Counted from the first letter of the stretch, positions 1-7,400 are shown. The stretch: 64,000 nucleotides of DNA from JACVRM01 sp963817375 (GCA_963817375.1 CAWFOB010000007.1:156241-220240); one strand, 5' to 3'. The notes: generated by a model not told the origin, from the letters alone. Translations and numbers: made by a program.

Positions 1-259
1 GCTCATCGAGCCGTCGCCAACCCTCGAACGCCCGGAACCGGTGATTCGCCGTGGCGCGGATCGTCCGGCCGAGCCGCGTTCGGAGCCGGAAGACCGGCTT
101 CCGCCCGGTCGAGAACGCGTTGACGACCGGCCGCGGTTCGAGGCACCACGTTTCCTCGTTCAGAGCCAGAACGCGACTCCCCTCGGTTCCAATCAGGTCG
201 GCGATCGGTGCGTACGTCCCTAGATCCGGCAGGAAAACACGCGAATCGCCAGTCAGGCA
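1..259 (-). other. DnaB intein, N-terminal splicing region (partial)
   Basis: The protein-splicing element begins at the Cys codon 259..257, immediately after extein SDLRESG. Block A reads CLTGDSRVFLP, with Cys1 as the nucleophile for the N-S acyl shift. Block B lies about 60-70 residues later and contains GRTIRATANHRFRAFEGW, with the TxxH motif (TANH) that assists the shift. The insertion point is the site in the ATPase core used by known DnaB inteins such as those of Rhodothermus and Synechocystis. Any homing endonuclease and the C-terminal His-Asn splice junction lie beyond the left edge, so it cannot be said whether this is a full-length, mini or split intein. Confidence 0.9.
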
Positions 260-1432
260 TCCGGATTCGCGCAGGTCTGAGAGGATCGGCCGCTTGTCAT
301 GGCGCTGCTCGACGGCGCGCGAGAGCTGCGACATGGCGATGATCGGCAGGTCGAGCTCGCGCGCCAGGATCTTGAGCTGGCGCGAGATCTGCGACACCTC
401 CTGCACGCGGTTCTCGTAGTTCGAGTCCGAGCTCATCAGCTGCAGGTAGTCGACGATGATCAGGCCGAGGTTCGGCTCCTTCGACTTCAGCCGCCGCGCC
501 TTCGCGCGGATGCCCATGATCGTCATCGAGCCGGTGTCGTCGACGTAGATCGGCGCCTTCGCGAGCTTGTCGCACGCGGCCGTCAGCCGCGGCCAGTCGT
601 CGGCGGCGAGCTTGCCGCTGCGGAGCCGCTGCGACTCCACCTTCGCCTCGCTGCACATCAGGCGCTGCGTGACCTCCGCCTTTGACATCTCGAGCGTGAA
701 CAGGGCGACGGGCACCTGCTTGCGGACGGCGAGGTTCGCGGCCATGCAGAGCGTCAGCGCCGACTTCCCCATCGACGGGCGCGCGGCGACGATGATCAGG
801 TTGCCGGGCTGGAAGCCGGAGGTGAGCCGGTCGAGGTCGCGGTAACCGGACGGGACGCCGGTGATCTCCTCGCCCGCCTCGTAGAGCGCGGTGATCTTCT
901 CGAAGCTCTCCTTCAGCAGCTCCTCGATGTGGCTGAACTCGCTCGAGACCTGCTCCTGGGAGAGCTCGAAGACGATCTGCTCCGCCTTGTCGAGCAGCTC
1001 GGCGGCGTCGCCGGGGCGGTCCCAGCCGAGCTGGGAGATCTGGCCACCGGCCGAGATGAGGCCGCGCAGGATGCCCATCTCGCGGACGATGCGCGCGTAG
1101 TGGCCGGCGTTGGCGCTGGCCGGTACCAGGCGCGCCAGCTCGTGCACGCGGACGCGGCCGCCGACGGCGTCGAGCTCGCCGCGCTCCTCGAGCTCGTCGG
1201 CGACGGTGATGGCGTCGACCGGCTCGCCGCGTGCGAAGAGCCCGAGGCAGGCCTTGTAGATCTTGCCGTGGCTCTCGCGGTAGAAGTCGCCCGCGTCGAT
1301 CGCCTCGGTGACCGCGCCGATGGCGCCGGGCGAGAGCAGCATCGCGCCGAGGACGGACTCCTCGGCGTCGAGGTTCTGCGGCGGGACGAGCGCTGCCTCG
1401 GGCGCGGCGACCGCGGTGTCCAGAGACGCCAT
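1..1432 (-). CDS. dnaB: Replicative DNA helicase DnaB, N-terminal extein plus start of an intein (partial)
   Basis: DnaB is the hexameric 5'-3' helicase that unwinds DNA at the replication fork. The frame opens at ATG 1432..1430 (MASLDTAVAAPEAALVPPQN) and stays open to the window edge. The N-terminal DnaB domain covers about residues 15-170. The RecA-like ATPase core follows, with the Walker A loop AARPSMGKSAL near residue 220 and the Walker B region LIIVDYLQLM. After 391 residues the conserved SDLRESG is followed directly by Cys and a sequence foreign to DnaB, CLTGDSRVFLPDLGTYAPIA, which is an intein start; the rest of the helicase lies outside the window. It is last in the rpsF-ssb-rpsR-rplI-dnaB order but separated from rplI by about 360 bp. 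The Shine-Dalgarno is weak (a G-run just before the ATG). Confidence 0.95.
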   Translation of the reverse strand, partial: MASLDTAVAAPEAALVPPQNLDAEESVLGAMLLSPGAIGAVTEAIDAGDFYRESHGKIYKACLGLFARGEPVDAITVADELEERGELDAVGGRVRVHELARLVPASANAGHYARIVREMGILRGLISAGGQISQLGWDRPGDAAELLDKAEQIVFELSQEQVSSEFSHIEELLKESFEKITALYEAGEEITGVPSGYRDLDRLTSGFQPGNLIIVAARPSMGKSALTLCMAANLAVRKQVPVALFTLEMSKAEVTQRLMCSEAKVESQRLRSGKLAADDWPRLTAACDKLAKAPIYVDDTGSMTIMGIRAKARRLKSKEPNLGLIIVDYLQLMSSDSNYENRVQEVSQISRQLKILARELDLPIIAMSQLSRAVEQRHDKRPILSDLRESGCLTGDSRVFLPDLGTYAPIADLIGTEGSRVLALNEETWCLEPRPVVNAFSTGRKPVFRLRTRLGRTIRATANHRFRAFEGWRRLDE

Positions 1433-1630
1433 GCCCCCATTCAAGCGCGTGTCCGGGGAGACCGTCATGCCGCCTCCGGACGGTCAGAGCGCCGGGTCAA
1501 AACAGCCGCTTTGCAGCAAGATCGGAACATGCGTTCGACCATTATCCCCAGAAGCCCGGACGTTGTCCCCGGCATGCCCAACAGGTGTGCTGGACAGATC
1601 GTCCGGTCGGAGCGGGACTTCCCGGGCCAA

Positions 1631-1659
1631 GTCCACAGCGGCCGTCGGCCGCTGTGGAC
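1631..1659. repeat. Perfect 13-bp inverted repeat, 3-nt loop
   Basis: GTCCACAGCGGCC (1631-1643), GTC loop, then GGCCGCTGTGGAC (1647-1659). In RNA this forms a very stable hairpin downstream of rplI on the minus strand. There is no U-tract on either side, so it could be a factor-dependent terminator, an mRNA-processing site or a protein-binding site. Confidence 0.7.
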
Positions 1660-1674
1660 GGGGCTGTCCCCGCA

Positions 1675-1772
1675 GGGGGCTGTCCCCCGTGCGTGCAGAG
1701 GACAGCGTCCGGATGCAACCGACCGGTTTTTCCGAAGACCGAGACATCGCCCGATCACGGGGGACAGCCCCC
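1675..1772. repeat. 16-bp inverted repeat arms 1675-1690 and 1757-1772
   Basis: GGGGGCTGTCCCCCGT at 1675-1690 is the exact reverse complement of ACGGGGGACAGCCCCC at 1757-1772. Each arm is itself nearly palindromic (GGGGGctgTCCCCC). Extra diverged copies of the same word flank both arms, at 1661-1671 (gggctgtcccc) and 1781-1791 (ggggacggccc). The set looks like a small dispersed palindromic repeat family rather than a simple terminator. Confidence 0.65.
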
Positions 1773-1791
1773 GCTGACACGGGGACGGCCC

Positions 1792-2494
1792 CTAGGCGGA
1801 TTCGGGCTCGCCGGTCTGGCCGATGCTGCCGGCGGCGGCCTCGGCGACGATCTCGTCGACGGGCTCGGCCTCGGGCATGCCGGGCGGCGCGGTCTCCTCG
1901 GCCGGCGCCTCGGCTTCCACCTCGGCCTCGATCTCGGGCGCCGCAGCGTCGGCGACCGGCGTCTCGGCCTCGGCAGCCGCGTCGGCCTCCGGCGCCTCTG
2001 GAGCCTCTGGAGCCTCTGGGCTCCTCGGGCGGCAGCTCGCCGCCCTCCGGGACGACGAGCGTGCGCACGGTGGCGGTCACGTCCTCGAAGATCGCGATCT
2101 CGATCTCGTAGCGGCCGATGCGCTTGATCGGGTCGGCCAGGTGGATCTTGCGCCGGTCGACGCGGATGCCGGACTCCTCGCGGATCCGCTCGGCGACGTC
2201 GGTCGGCGTGATCGACCCGAAGAGCGTCCCGGTCGGCCCCGCGTTCACGTCGAAGCGGAGCTCGAGCGCCTCGAGCTTCGTCGCCAGGTCGCGGGCCTGG
2301 TCGCCCGTGCTGGCGTCGTGCCGCGCCCGGTGCGCCTCGCGGCGCGCGAGCTCGGCCACCTTCGCGGGCGTAGCCGTCTCGGCCATGCGCCGCGGCAGCA
2401 GGTAGTTGCGCGCGTAGCCGCTGGCGACGTCGACGACGTCGCCGCGGAGGCCGAGGTTCTCGACGTCGGTGAGCAGGATGATCTTCGTCGCCAT
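1792..2494 (-). CDS. rplI: 50S ribosomal protein L9, with acidic C-terminal extension and a 1-nt frameshift
   Basis: L9 binds 23S rRNA at the base of the L1 stalk. The start is ATG 2494..2492 (MATKIILLTDVENLGLRGDV), followed by a complete two-domain L9 of about 150 residues ending near LVVPEGGELPPEEP. Read straight on, the frame turns into an Arg/Cys-rich nonsense tail that continues into the intergenic repeats. Removing one C from the run at 2018-2020 gives a sensible tail of repeated Pro-Glu-Ala units and an Ala/Glu-rich segment ending GQTGEPESA and TAG (1794..1792), about 233 residues in all. The tail composition suits a low-complexity extension, so a base-calling or slippage indel in the repeated GAGGCTCCA region is more likely than true loss. 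It follows rpsR by 2 nt. Confidence 0.9.
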
Positions 2495-2496
2495 CG

Positions 2497-2793
2497 CTAG
2501 CCGGACACGTAGGGCAGGAGGGCCATCTCCCGCGCGCGCTTGATTGCGACCGCGAGCTGCCGCTGGTGGCGGCGGCACGCCCCGGTGATCCGCCGGGAGC
2601 GGATCTTGCCCTTTTCGGAGATGTACCGGCGCAGCTGCGCCGCGTTCTTGTAATCGACCTCGTCGACCTTCTCGCGGCAGAAGTAGCAGTTACGGCGGCG
2701 GATCTGGGCATCCGCGCGACCGCCCTTGCCACCACGCCGCTGGTCGCTGTTCGAGCTGCTGCCGCCGCGCTTGTCTCTCGAGCTGGGCGGCAT
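2497..2793 (-). CDS. rpsR: 30S ribosomal protein S18, zinc-ligand (Cys) form
   Basis: S18 pairs with S6 on the platform of the small subunit. The 98-residue protein starts at ATG 2793..2791 (MPPSSRDKRGG), one base overlapping the ssb stop (TGATG), which indicates translational coupling. An N-terminal Gly/Ser/Arg-rich stretch precedes the conserved core RRRNCYFCREKVDEVDYKN, with a CxxC pair typical of zinc-binding S18 paralogues, and then the RNA-binding part SRRITGACRRHQRQLAVAIK. A CxxC with one further Cys is visible; whether zinc is bound is inferred. Confidence 0.95.
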   Translation of the reverse strand: MPPSSRDKRGGSSSNSDQRRGGKGGRADAQIRRRNCYFCREKVDEVDYKNAAQLRRYISEKGKIRSRRITGACRRHQRQLAVAIKRAREMALLPYVSG

Positions 2794-3215
2794 CAGAAGG
2801 GGATGTCGTCGTCGGTCGCGGCCGGCGTGAAGTCGGCCTCCTGCGCGGCGCCGGCGGGCACGAACTGCGCCTCGCCCTCGCCGCGGCTGCCGAGGAACTG
2901 CACGGAGTCGGCGATGATCTCCACCGCCTGGCGCTTCGTGCCGTCCTGGGCGTCCCACTCGCGCCAGTCGAGGCGCCCGTCGATCGCGACCGGCCGGCCC
3001 TTGGCGAGGTACTGCGCGCAGCTCTCGCCCTGGTTGCCCCAGACGGTCACGTCGAAGTAGTTCGGCTTGTCCGTCCACTGGCCGGTGGCGCCGTCCTTCA
3101 TGCGCGTGTTCACTGCGATGCGGAGCTTGCAGACGGCGGTGCCGCCCGACGTGTGCCGCAGCTCGGGATCCTTCGTCAGGTTGCCCACGAGCACGACCCG
3201 GTTGATGTTGGCCAT
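2793..3215 (-). CDS. ssb: Single-stranded DNA-binding protein
   Basis: SSB coats single-stranded DNA in replication, repair and recombination. The 140-residue product begins MANINRVVLVGNLTKDPELR and holds one OB fold over about residues 1-110 (VAVNTRMKDG, YFDVTVWGNQGESCAQYLAKG, VAIDGRLDWREW). A short acidic linker ends in DDDIPF, the C-terminal tip that recruits partner proteins. A GGAGG Shine-Dalgarno lies about 10 nt before the ATG. It sits between rpsF and rpsR, the usual bacterial arrangement. Confidence 0.97.
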   Translation of the reverse strand: MANINRVVLVGNLTKDPELRHTSGGTAVCKLRIAVNTRMKDGATGQWTDKPNYFDVTVWGNQGESCAQYLAKGRPVAIDGRLDWREWDAQDGTKRQAVEIIADSVQFLGSRGEGEAQFVPAGAAQEADFTPAATDDDIPF

Positions 3216-3239
3216 GGTTCCTGGTTCCTCCCTCGTGTC

Positions 3240-3578
3240 CTACGCGGCCTCGGCCGGCGCGGCGCTCTCGGTGGTGGACGTTGTCTTGCCCTCCGGCCGG
3301 CGCACGGCCAGGTGGCGCATGACGCCGTCGGTGATCTTGAGGATGCGCGACAGCTCGTCGAGCGTGTCGGCGTCGCTCGAGAACAGGAGCAGGTGGTAGG
3401 TGCCCTCGCCCTTGTGGTCGATCTCGTAGGCGAGCTTGCGGCGGCCCCACGGCTCGTGCTTCTCGACGGTTCCGCCGCGGCTTTCGATGAGCTCGCGCGT
3501 CCGCGTCATGATCTCGTCCTGGCGCTCCTCGGGGAGCTCGGGGTCGAGCATGAGCAGCACTTCGTATGGGTGGTTCAC
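3240..3578 (-). CDS. rpsF: 30S ribosomal protein S6
   Basis: S6 forms a heterodimer with S18 in the central domain of the 30S subunit. The chosen start is GTG 3578..3576 (VNHPYEVLLMLDPELPEERQ), which matches family N-termini and has an AGGAGG Shine-Dalgarno about 10 nt upstream; a longer open frame reaches 3683 but adds only unrelated Arg-rich residues. The protein has 112 residues and contains the WGRRKLAYEIDHKGEGTYHL core. It is the first gene of the rpsF-ssb-rpsR-rplI cluster. Confidence 0.95.
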   Translation of the reverse strand: MNHPYEVLLMLDPELPEERQDEIMTRTRELIESRGGTVEKHEPWGRRKLAYEIDHKGEGTYHLLLFSSDADTLDELSRILKITDGVMRHLAVRRPEGKTTSTTESAAPAEAA

Positions 3579-3673
3579 TGGTCCCGGACCTCCTCTCTTC
3601 CCTCGGTCTAGTGGCCTTGCCGGCCGGCGCCGCCCGGGAATGCGGGCGCGATGGCAAGGCAGGAAGCGGGGCG

Positions 3674-3683
3674 AGTGTAGCAT
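3674..3683. promoter_or_regulatory. Overlapping divergent -10 elements, rpsF versus small membrane protein
   Basis: On the plus strand TAGCAT (3678-3683) lies 8 nt before GTG 3692, a leaderless-type arrangement. On the minus strand TACACT (3679..3674) could serve rpsF, giving a leader of roughly 90 nt with its AGGAGG. The two hexamers share a TA step, so a single region may fire in both directions. The -35 parts are poor; this is inference from the -10 matches. Confidence 0.35.
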
Positions 3684-3691
3684 CGGCCCCC

Positions 3692-4027
3692 GTGCAGAAC
3701 CGGGCCGCGATCATCGCCGGCGGGGTCGCCGCGGCGGCCGCCGTCGCCTACGGGCTGCTGCGCCGCAGGCCGGGCACGCCTGCGCCGGTCGCCGCGCCGG
3801 AGGAGCCGGCCGGCCCCGACCCGCGGGCCGAGGCGCTGCGCTCCAAGCTCGCTGCGTCGCGCGAGCTCGCGGACGAGCGCGAGGCGTTCGAGGAGGCGGA
3901 AACACCCGTGGACGAGGCCGTCGCGGCCGAGTCCGACGAGGACGTCGCGGAGCGCCGGCGGGCTTTGCACGAGCGCGGCCGGGCAGCCGCCGATGAGATG
4001 CGGCGCGGCACCGGCAGCGGCGCGTAA
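3692..4027 (+). CDS. Small membrane-anchored protein of unknown function
   Basis: The 111-residue product starts at GTG 3692 (VQNRAAIIAGGVAAAAAVAY), only 8 nt after a TAGCAT hexamer. Residues about 5-22 form one hydrophobic segment. They are followed by a basic RRR, a Pro/Ala/Glu linker, and a strongly charged probable coiled-coil or helical tail rich in Arg and Glu (ERRRALHERGRAAADEMRRG). The expected topology is a single-pass anchor with a cytoplasmic helix. I do not recognise a family. It is divergent from the rpsF cluster. Confidence 0.6.
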   Translation: MQNRAAIIAGGVAAAAAVAYGLLRRRPGTPAPVAAPEEPAGPDPRAEALRSKLAASRELADEREAFEEAETPVDEAVAAESDEDVAERRRALHERGRAAADEMRRGTGSGA

Positions 4028-4374
4028 CGCTTCGTACCCCGGCCTGTCCACAGCTGTGCGCAGTGCTGTGGATCGTGGTCAGAAAAAGGCGCTCGGAGCG
4101 GACAAACGATTCACAGGATCGTGCCTTCCAGTGCAAGGAAAACTGCCGAAAAGGCCCGCGAATCTGCCGATTCCGACTGTGCAAAGAGGCGGTTATCCAC
4201 ATCTACACAACGTCCGATGGACGTGCTTTGCTCTCCGCGGGCCAGCACAGATACACCCCCATCTCCCCCGATGCCCGGGCCGCGTCCCCCCAAGCAGCGC
4301 TCGGCACAGCTGGCCTGGTGGCGATGACGACTCTCCAGGGACGCGGTCCGGGCATCCCTTTCCCCCTCCCGGGT
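4028..4374. other. Convergent gap with DnaA-box-like sites, possible origin region
   Basis: No gene is supported in these 347 bp. A perfect DnaA box TTATCCACA lies at 4193-4201. Two 7-of-9 matches are CTGTCCACA at 4044-4052 and, inverted, TGTGGATCG at 4067-4075. The stretch 4080-4200 is visibly less GC-rich than its surroundings (AGAAAAAGG, GGAAAACTGCCGAAAA). Nearness to dnaB, ssb and the ribosomal genes fits an origin-proximal location, but dnaA/dnaN are not in view and the number of strong boxes is low. Confidence 0.4.
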
Positions 4375-5001
4375 TCACCGCAGGGCTGCGACCACCCCCG
4401 AGGCCAGTCCACGGGCGACGCGCGCCTGGTACCACCCCGTGTGGAGCAGGCGCCGTTCGCCTGCGTTCGTGACGAAGCCCGTCTCGACCAGGATCGCGGG
4501 CACGTTCGCCCAGTTGAAGCCGGTGAGGTCCGAGCGGGGCACGAGCCCACGGTCGGCGGCGCCGGTCGCGGCGACGACCGAGCGCTGGACGAGCCGGGCC
4601 GCGCGCAGGCTGCGGGCGTAGATGTCGTCGGTCCAGCCCCGGTGGTAGGCAGGGTAGAGCGTCGTCACGCCGTGCAGGCCGGTCTTCACGGACCCGTCGG
4701 CGTGGATGCGCAGCATCAGCGCGGCGTGCCGGCGGTTGCAGAACCGGGCTCGCGCGATGTTGCCGCCCGTGCCGAGGCGGAAGGTCGGGCCCGTGCGGGT
4801 CATCGCCACGCGGAAGCCGCGGCGGAGCAGCTGCGTCCGCGTCCGGCGCGCGATCGCCAGCACGACCTCGGCCTCGCCTGCCGCGCCGCCGCCGTCCTTG
4901 ATCTTCAGCATCCGCGAGCCCGGCCCGATCGGCTCCACCTGCCGCCCGATCGCGGGCGGGGTCCCGTGGCCCGGGTCCAGGCAGATGAGCGGGGCGAGCA
5001 C
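4375..5001 (-). CDS. N-acetylmuramoyl-L-alanine amidase (Amidase_3 family)
   Basis: This 208-residue zinc amidase should cleave the bond between N-acetylmuramic acid and the stem peptide of peptidoglycan. The family signatures are in order: ICLDPGHG (first zinc His), a Glu in AGEAEVVLAIARR, the RIHADGS His, and VETGFVTN with the catalytic Glu near the C-terminus. No signal peptide is visible from the GTG start (5001..4999, VLAPLICLDPGHG), so either it is released another way or the true N-terminus differs. A TACACT hexamer at 5015..5010 sits 8 nt before the GTG, suggesting a leaderless message. Confidence 0.85.
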   Translation of the reverse strand: MLAPLICLDPGHGTPPAIGRQVEPIGPGSRMLKIKDGGGAAGEAEVVLAIARRTRTQLLRRGFRVAMTRTGPTFRLGTGGNIARARFCNRRHAALMLRIHADGSVKTGLHGVTTLYPAYHRGWTDDIYARSLRAARLVQRSVVAATGAADRGLVPRSDLTGFNWANVPAILVETGFVTNAGERRLLHTGWYQARVARGLASGVVAALR

Positions 5002-5083
5002 GCGCCCGGAGTGTAGGGGCGCTACGGCACTTCCTCGCGCCCTGGCTCCGCTAGGCGCATTGCCCTTCCGCAGCGGCGCCGGA

Positions 5084-5089
5084 TAGGTT
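5084..5089 (+). promoter_or_regulatory. Putative promoter, TTGCCC-N18-TAGGTT
   Basis: TTGCCC at 5060-5065 and TAGGTT at 5084-5089 are spaced 18 nt. The predicted transcript start falls on GTG 5096. That GTG opens a 23-codon frame ending at TAG 5165-5167, directly abutting the TTG start of the next gene, so a leaderless leader peptide is possible. Evidence is motif-based only. Confidence 0.3.
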
Positions 5090-5167
5090 CCTCGCGTGCG
5101 CGAGGAACGGATCGTCGAGAAGCTCGAGGGGGAGCCCGAGCTGGCGCTCTCCGATCCGCGCCGGTAG

Positions 5168-6748
5168 TTGGAGCTCCTCAGGCGTCACCCGACGCCGATC
5201 CTCTTCACGCTCCTCGTCGCCGCCGCTGCGGTCGCGTTCCTGCCCGCCGTCTCGGCCGGCTTCGTCGCCGACGACTTCATCCTGCTGCGCACGCTCGGCC
5301 GCTCCTCCGGGATCGGCTGGGTCTTCACCCACAACGACGTCGGTGCGGCGAGCGGCCACTTCTACCGGCCGCTCTGGGTGCTCTGGCACCTCGGCATCGA
5401 CCGGGTCTCCGGCTCGGCCTGGGCGTTCCACCTCGGCAACCTCGTGCTCTACGTCGTCATCACCCTCGAGGTCTGGCTGCTGGCCCGCCGGCTCATCGGC
5501 CTCCCGTCTGCATGGGTGGCGGCGTTCGCGTTCGCGGTCTACCCGCGGCACGGCGAGTCCGTGGCGTGGATCTCCGGAAGCACTGACCTCGTCGCTGCCG
5601 CACTCGGCCTGCCCGCCGTGCTGTGCGCCCTCGCGTACTGGCGCCCCGGCCCGCGTGCGGCGTCCGCCGGGGCGTTCGCGGCAGCGGCCGCGCTCGCGAA
5701 GGAGAGCGCCTTTGTCCTGCCGCTGCTCGCCGCAGTCTGTGTCTGGGCGGCGCGGGGCCCGCGCCGCCGGTGGATCGCACCGGTCGCGATGGCGGCCGCC
5801 CAGCTCGTCGTGCTGGTCGTCCGGGCGAGGGTCGTCGGCGGCGTCGGCGGCTACTCGGAATATCCGTGGACGCCGCTCCGCTTCTTCGCCGGCCTCGTCT
5901 CGTACGGCACCGCGGCGCTCAGCCCGCCGCAGTTCGAGCTGCTGCGCGACCCGGCGCTCCTGATCGTGCCGCTCGCGGGGCTCGCGTTCGCCGGCTTCGC
6001 CGTGCGCTCGCTCCGGCGCCGCGGCGAGGGCGAGCGGCTGCGGCTCGCCCTCGCCGGCGCGGCCTGGTTCGGGATCGCGCTGCTGCCCTCGCTGAACCTG
6101 GCCGTCGACCTCAACACCGGCAACGGCGAGCGCCTGCTGTTCCTGCCGTCGGTCGGGCTGGCGATCGCGTTCTCTGCGCTCGTCCCCGTCCGCAGCGGAT
6201 CGACACTCGTCGCGCTCTCCTCCGCCGGCGTCGCGGCGCTTGCGCTGTCGCTGCTGGCGGCGCAGACGTGGCAGGACGCGGGCCGGCTGACGAGGCGCGT
6301 CGTCGCCCAGGCCGCGGCGCTCGCGCCGCCGGACGGCGAGCTCGTCGCGGTGACGCTCCCGGAGGAGTACCGCAGCGCGCACGTGCTGCCCGGGATCACC
6401 CTGGCGGCCGCGCTCGAGCGGCTCGGGCGCGGCGACGTGCGCGTCGCACCCTGCATCCCGGTCGTCGTGCGCACGCAGACGAAGGGCGCCGTCACGCTTG
6501 CTCCCTTCGCGAACGGGGCCTACGACGCGCACACGACCTGGGACGCGCCGTTCGACGTGCCCGTGCTCCGCAAGCCGTCGCCGGTGACCGCCGACTGCAT
6601 CTGGACGGCGAACGACACCTGGCCGCCGGGGCTCGAGCTGCGCGCGACGGCAACGCCGCACCCGTCGCGGCCGCCCGTCGTGGTCGCCTACTTCGACGGG
6701 CGCGACCTCGTCACAGCGCCCGGCGCAGCGACCGCACCAGCTCCGTGA
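5168..6748 (+). CDS. Multi-pass membrane protein, probable GT-C type glycosyltransferase
   Basis: The 526-residue product has about ten hydrophobic segments. An early periplasmic loop carries the acidic pair VADDFILLRTLG, and SGHFYRPLWVLWH follows. Both are typical of the GT-C fold proteins (PMT/GT39-like and TMTC-like) that transfer sugars from polyprenyl phosphates. A soluble C-terminal part of about 130 residues follows the last helix. The start TTG 5168 is forced by a stop codon immediately upstream. Its 3' end overlaps the trpA 3' end by 38 bp on opposite strands. The sugar donor and acceptor cannot be told from sequence. Confidence 0.65.
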   Translation: MELLRRHPTPILFTLLVAAAAVAFLPAVSAGFVADDFILLRTLGRSSGIGWVFTHNDVGAASGHFYRPLWVLWHLGIDRVSGSAWAFHLGNLVLYVVITLEVWLLARRLIGLPSAWVAAFAFAVYPRHGESVAWISGSTDLVAAALGLPAVLCALAYWRPGPRAASAGAFAAAAALAKESAFVLPLLAAVCVWAARGPRRRWIAPVAMAAAQLVVLVVRARVVGGVGGYSEYPWTPLRFFAGLVSYGTAALSPPQFELLRDPALLIVPLAGLAFAGFAVRSLRRRGEGERLRLALAGAAWFGIALLPSLNLAVDLNTGNGERLLFLPSVGLAIAFSALVPVRSGSTLVALSSAGVAALALSLLAAQTWQDAGRLTRRVVAQAAALAPPDGELVAVTLPEEYRSAHVLPGITLAAALERLGRGDVRVAPCIPVVVRTQTKGAVTLAPFANGAYDAHTTWDAPFDVPVLRKPSPVTADCIWTANDTWPPGLELRATATPHPSRPPVVVAYFDGRDLVTAPGAATAPAP

Positions 6749-7400
6749 GCTCGTCCACGCCCGCCTCCGCCGCGGCCACGGCCGCCGTGCCTACGACGAC
6801 GCCGTCCGCCAGCTCGGCGGCGGCCCGCGCGTCCTCGGGCGTCGAGATGCCGAAGCCGGCATAGAGCGGCACATCCGTCACGGCCCGGGCGCGCCGCACC
6901 AGCGGCTCAAGCTGCGGCGAGAGCCCTCGCCGCGCGCCGGTCGTGCCGGTGACGGTGACGAGGTAGAGCCAGCCGTCCGTGTGCTCGCCGGCGAGGCGGA
7001 GCCGCTCGTCGGCGGTCGTGGGCGCGACGAGCTGGACGCGACGCAGCTCCGGCCGCTCGGCCGCGGGGAGGTCGGCGACGATCAGGCTCGTGGCCCCCGC
7101 GCCGCGCATCTCGCCGGCGAGCCGCTCCCAGCCGCGGGCCTCGAAGAGCGACGCGTAGGTCATCGGGATCAGCGGCACGTCCACGCGCGCGCGTGTTTCT
7201 CCCAGGCACTCGAGGCACGCGTCGGTGCGCATGCCCTCGGCCAGCGCCCGCTCGCCGGCGCGCCGGATCACGGGGCCGTCCGCGAGCGGGTCGGAGAACG
7301 GGAAGCCGATCTCGATCACGTCGGCGCCGGCCTCCACCGCCGCCTCGGCGAGCGCCGGCGTCTCGCGGCCGGCCATGAGGTAGACGACGAGCGTCTTCAG
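6711..7400 (-). CDS. trpA: Tryptophan synthase alpha chain
   Basis: TrpA cleaves indole-3-glycerol phosphate and channels indole to TrpB. The 229-residue TIM barrel shows the active-site block IEIGFPFSDPLADGP with both catalytic acids (Glu and Asp). It continues with YASLFEARGWERL, LYLVTVTGTTGARRGLSP and the phosphate-binding GFGISTPEDA. No ATG, GTG or TTG precedes the first barrel strand. I place the start at CTG 7400..7398 (LKTLVVYLMAGRETP), which overlaps the trpB stop as CTGA, in the way ATGA couples genes elsewhere. The next ATG (7376) would remove strand 1. The first 10-15 residues of typical TrpA are missing. Confidence 0.9.
   Translation of the reverse strand: MKTLVVYLMAGRETPALAEAAVEAGADVIEIGFPFSDPLADGPVIRRAGERALAEGMRTDACLECLGETRARVDVPLIPMTYASLFEARGWERLAGEMRGAGATSLIVADLPAAERPELRRVQLVAPTTADERLRLAGEHTDGWLYLVTVTGTTGARRGLSPQLEPLVRRARAVTDVPLYAGFGISTPEDARAAAELADGVVVGTAAVAAAEAGVDELTELVRSLRRAL

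Larger units (their letters stand above)
1433..1791. other. rplI-dnaB intergenic region with inverted repeats
   Basis: No convincing gene is present in these 359 bp. A near-consensus DnaA box TTATCCCCA (8 of 9) sits at 1542-1550. Several palindromic GGGGACAGCCCC-type words and a strong hairpin, listed separately, fill the part next to rplI. The dnaB promoter presumably lies here, but I see no clear -35/-10 pair. Confidence 0.6.

Noticed and set aside
1484..1791. In-frame 100-residue Arg/Cys-rich extension of L9
   Set aside because: Composition is that of an out-of-frame GC-rich strand and it crosses the palindromic repeats; a one-base correction gives a normal acidic tail ending at 1792.
5051..6661. 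536-codon minus-strand frame opposite the membrane glycosyltransferase
   Set aside because: Highly charged Arg/Glu/Asp sequence without hydrophobic core, typical of the antisense of a GC-rich gene.
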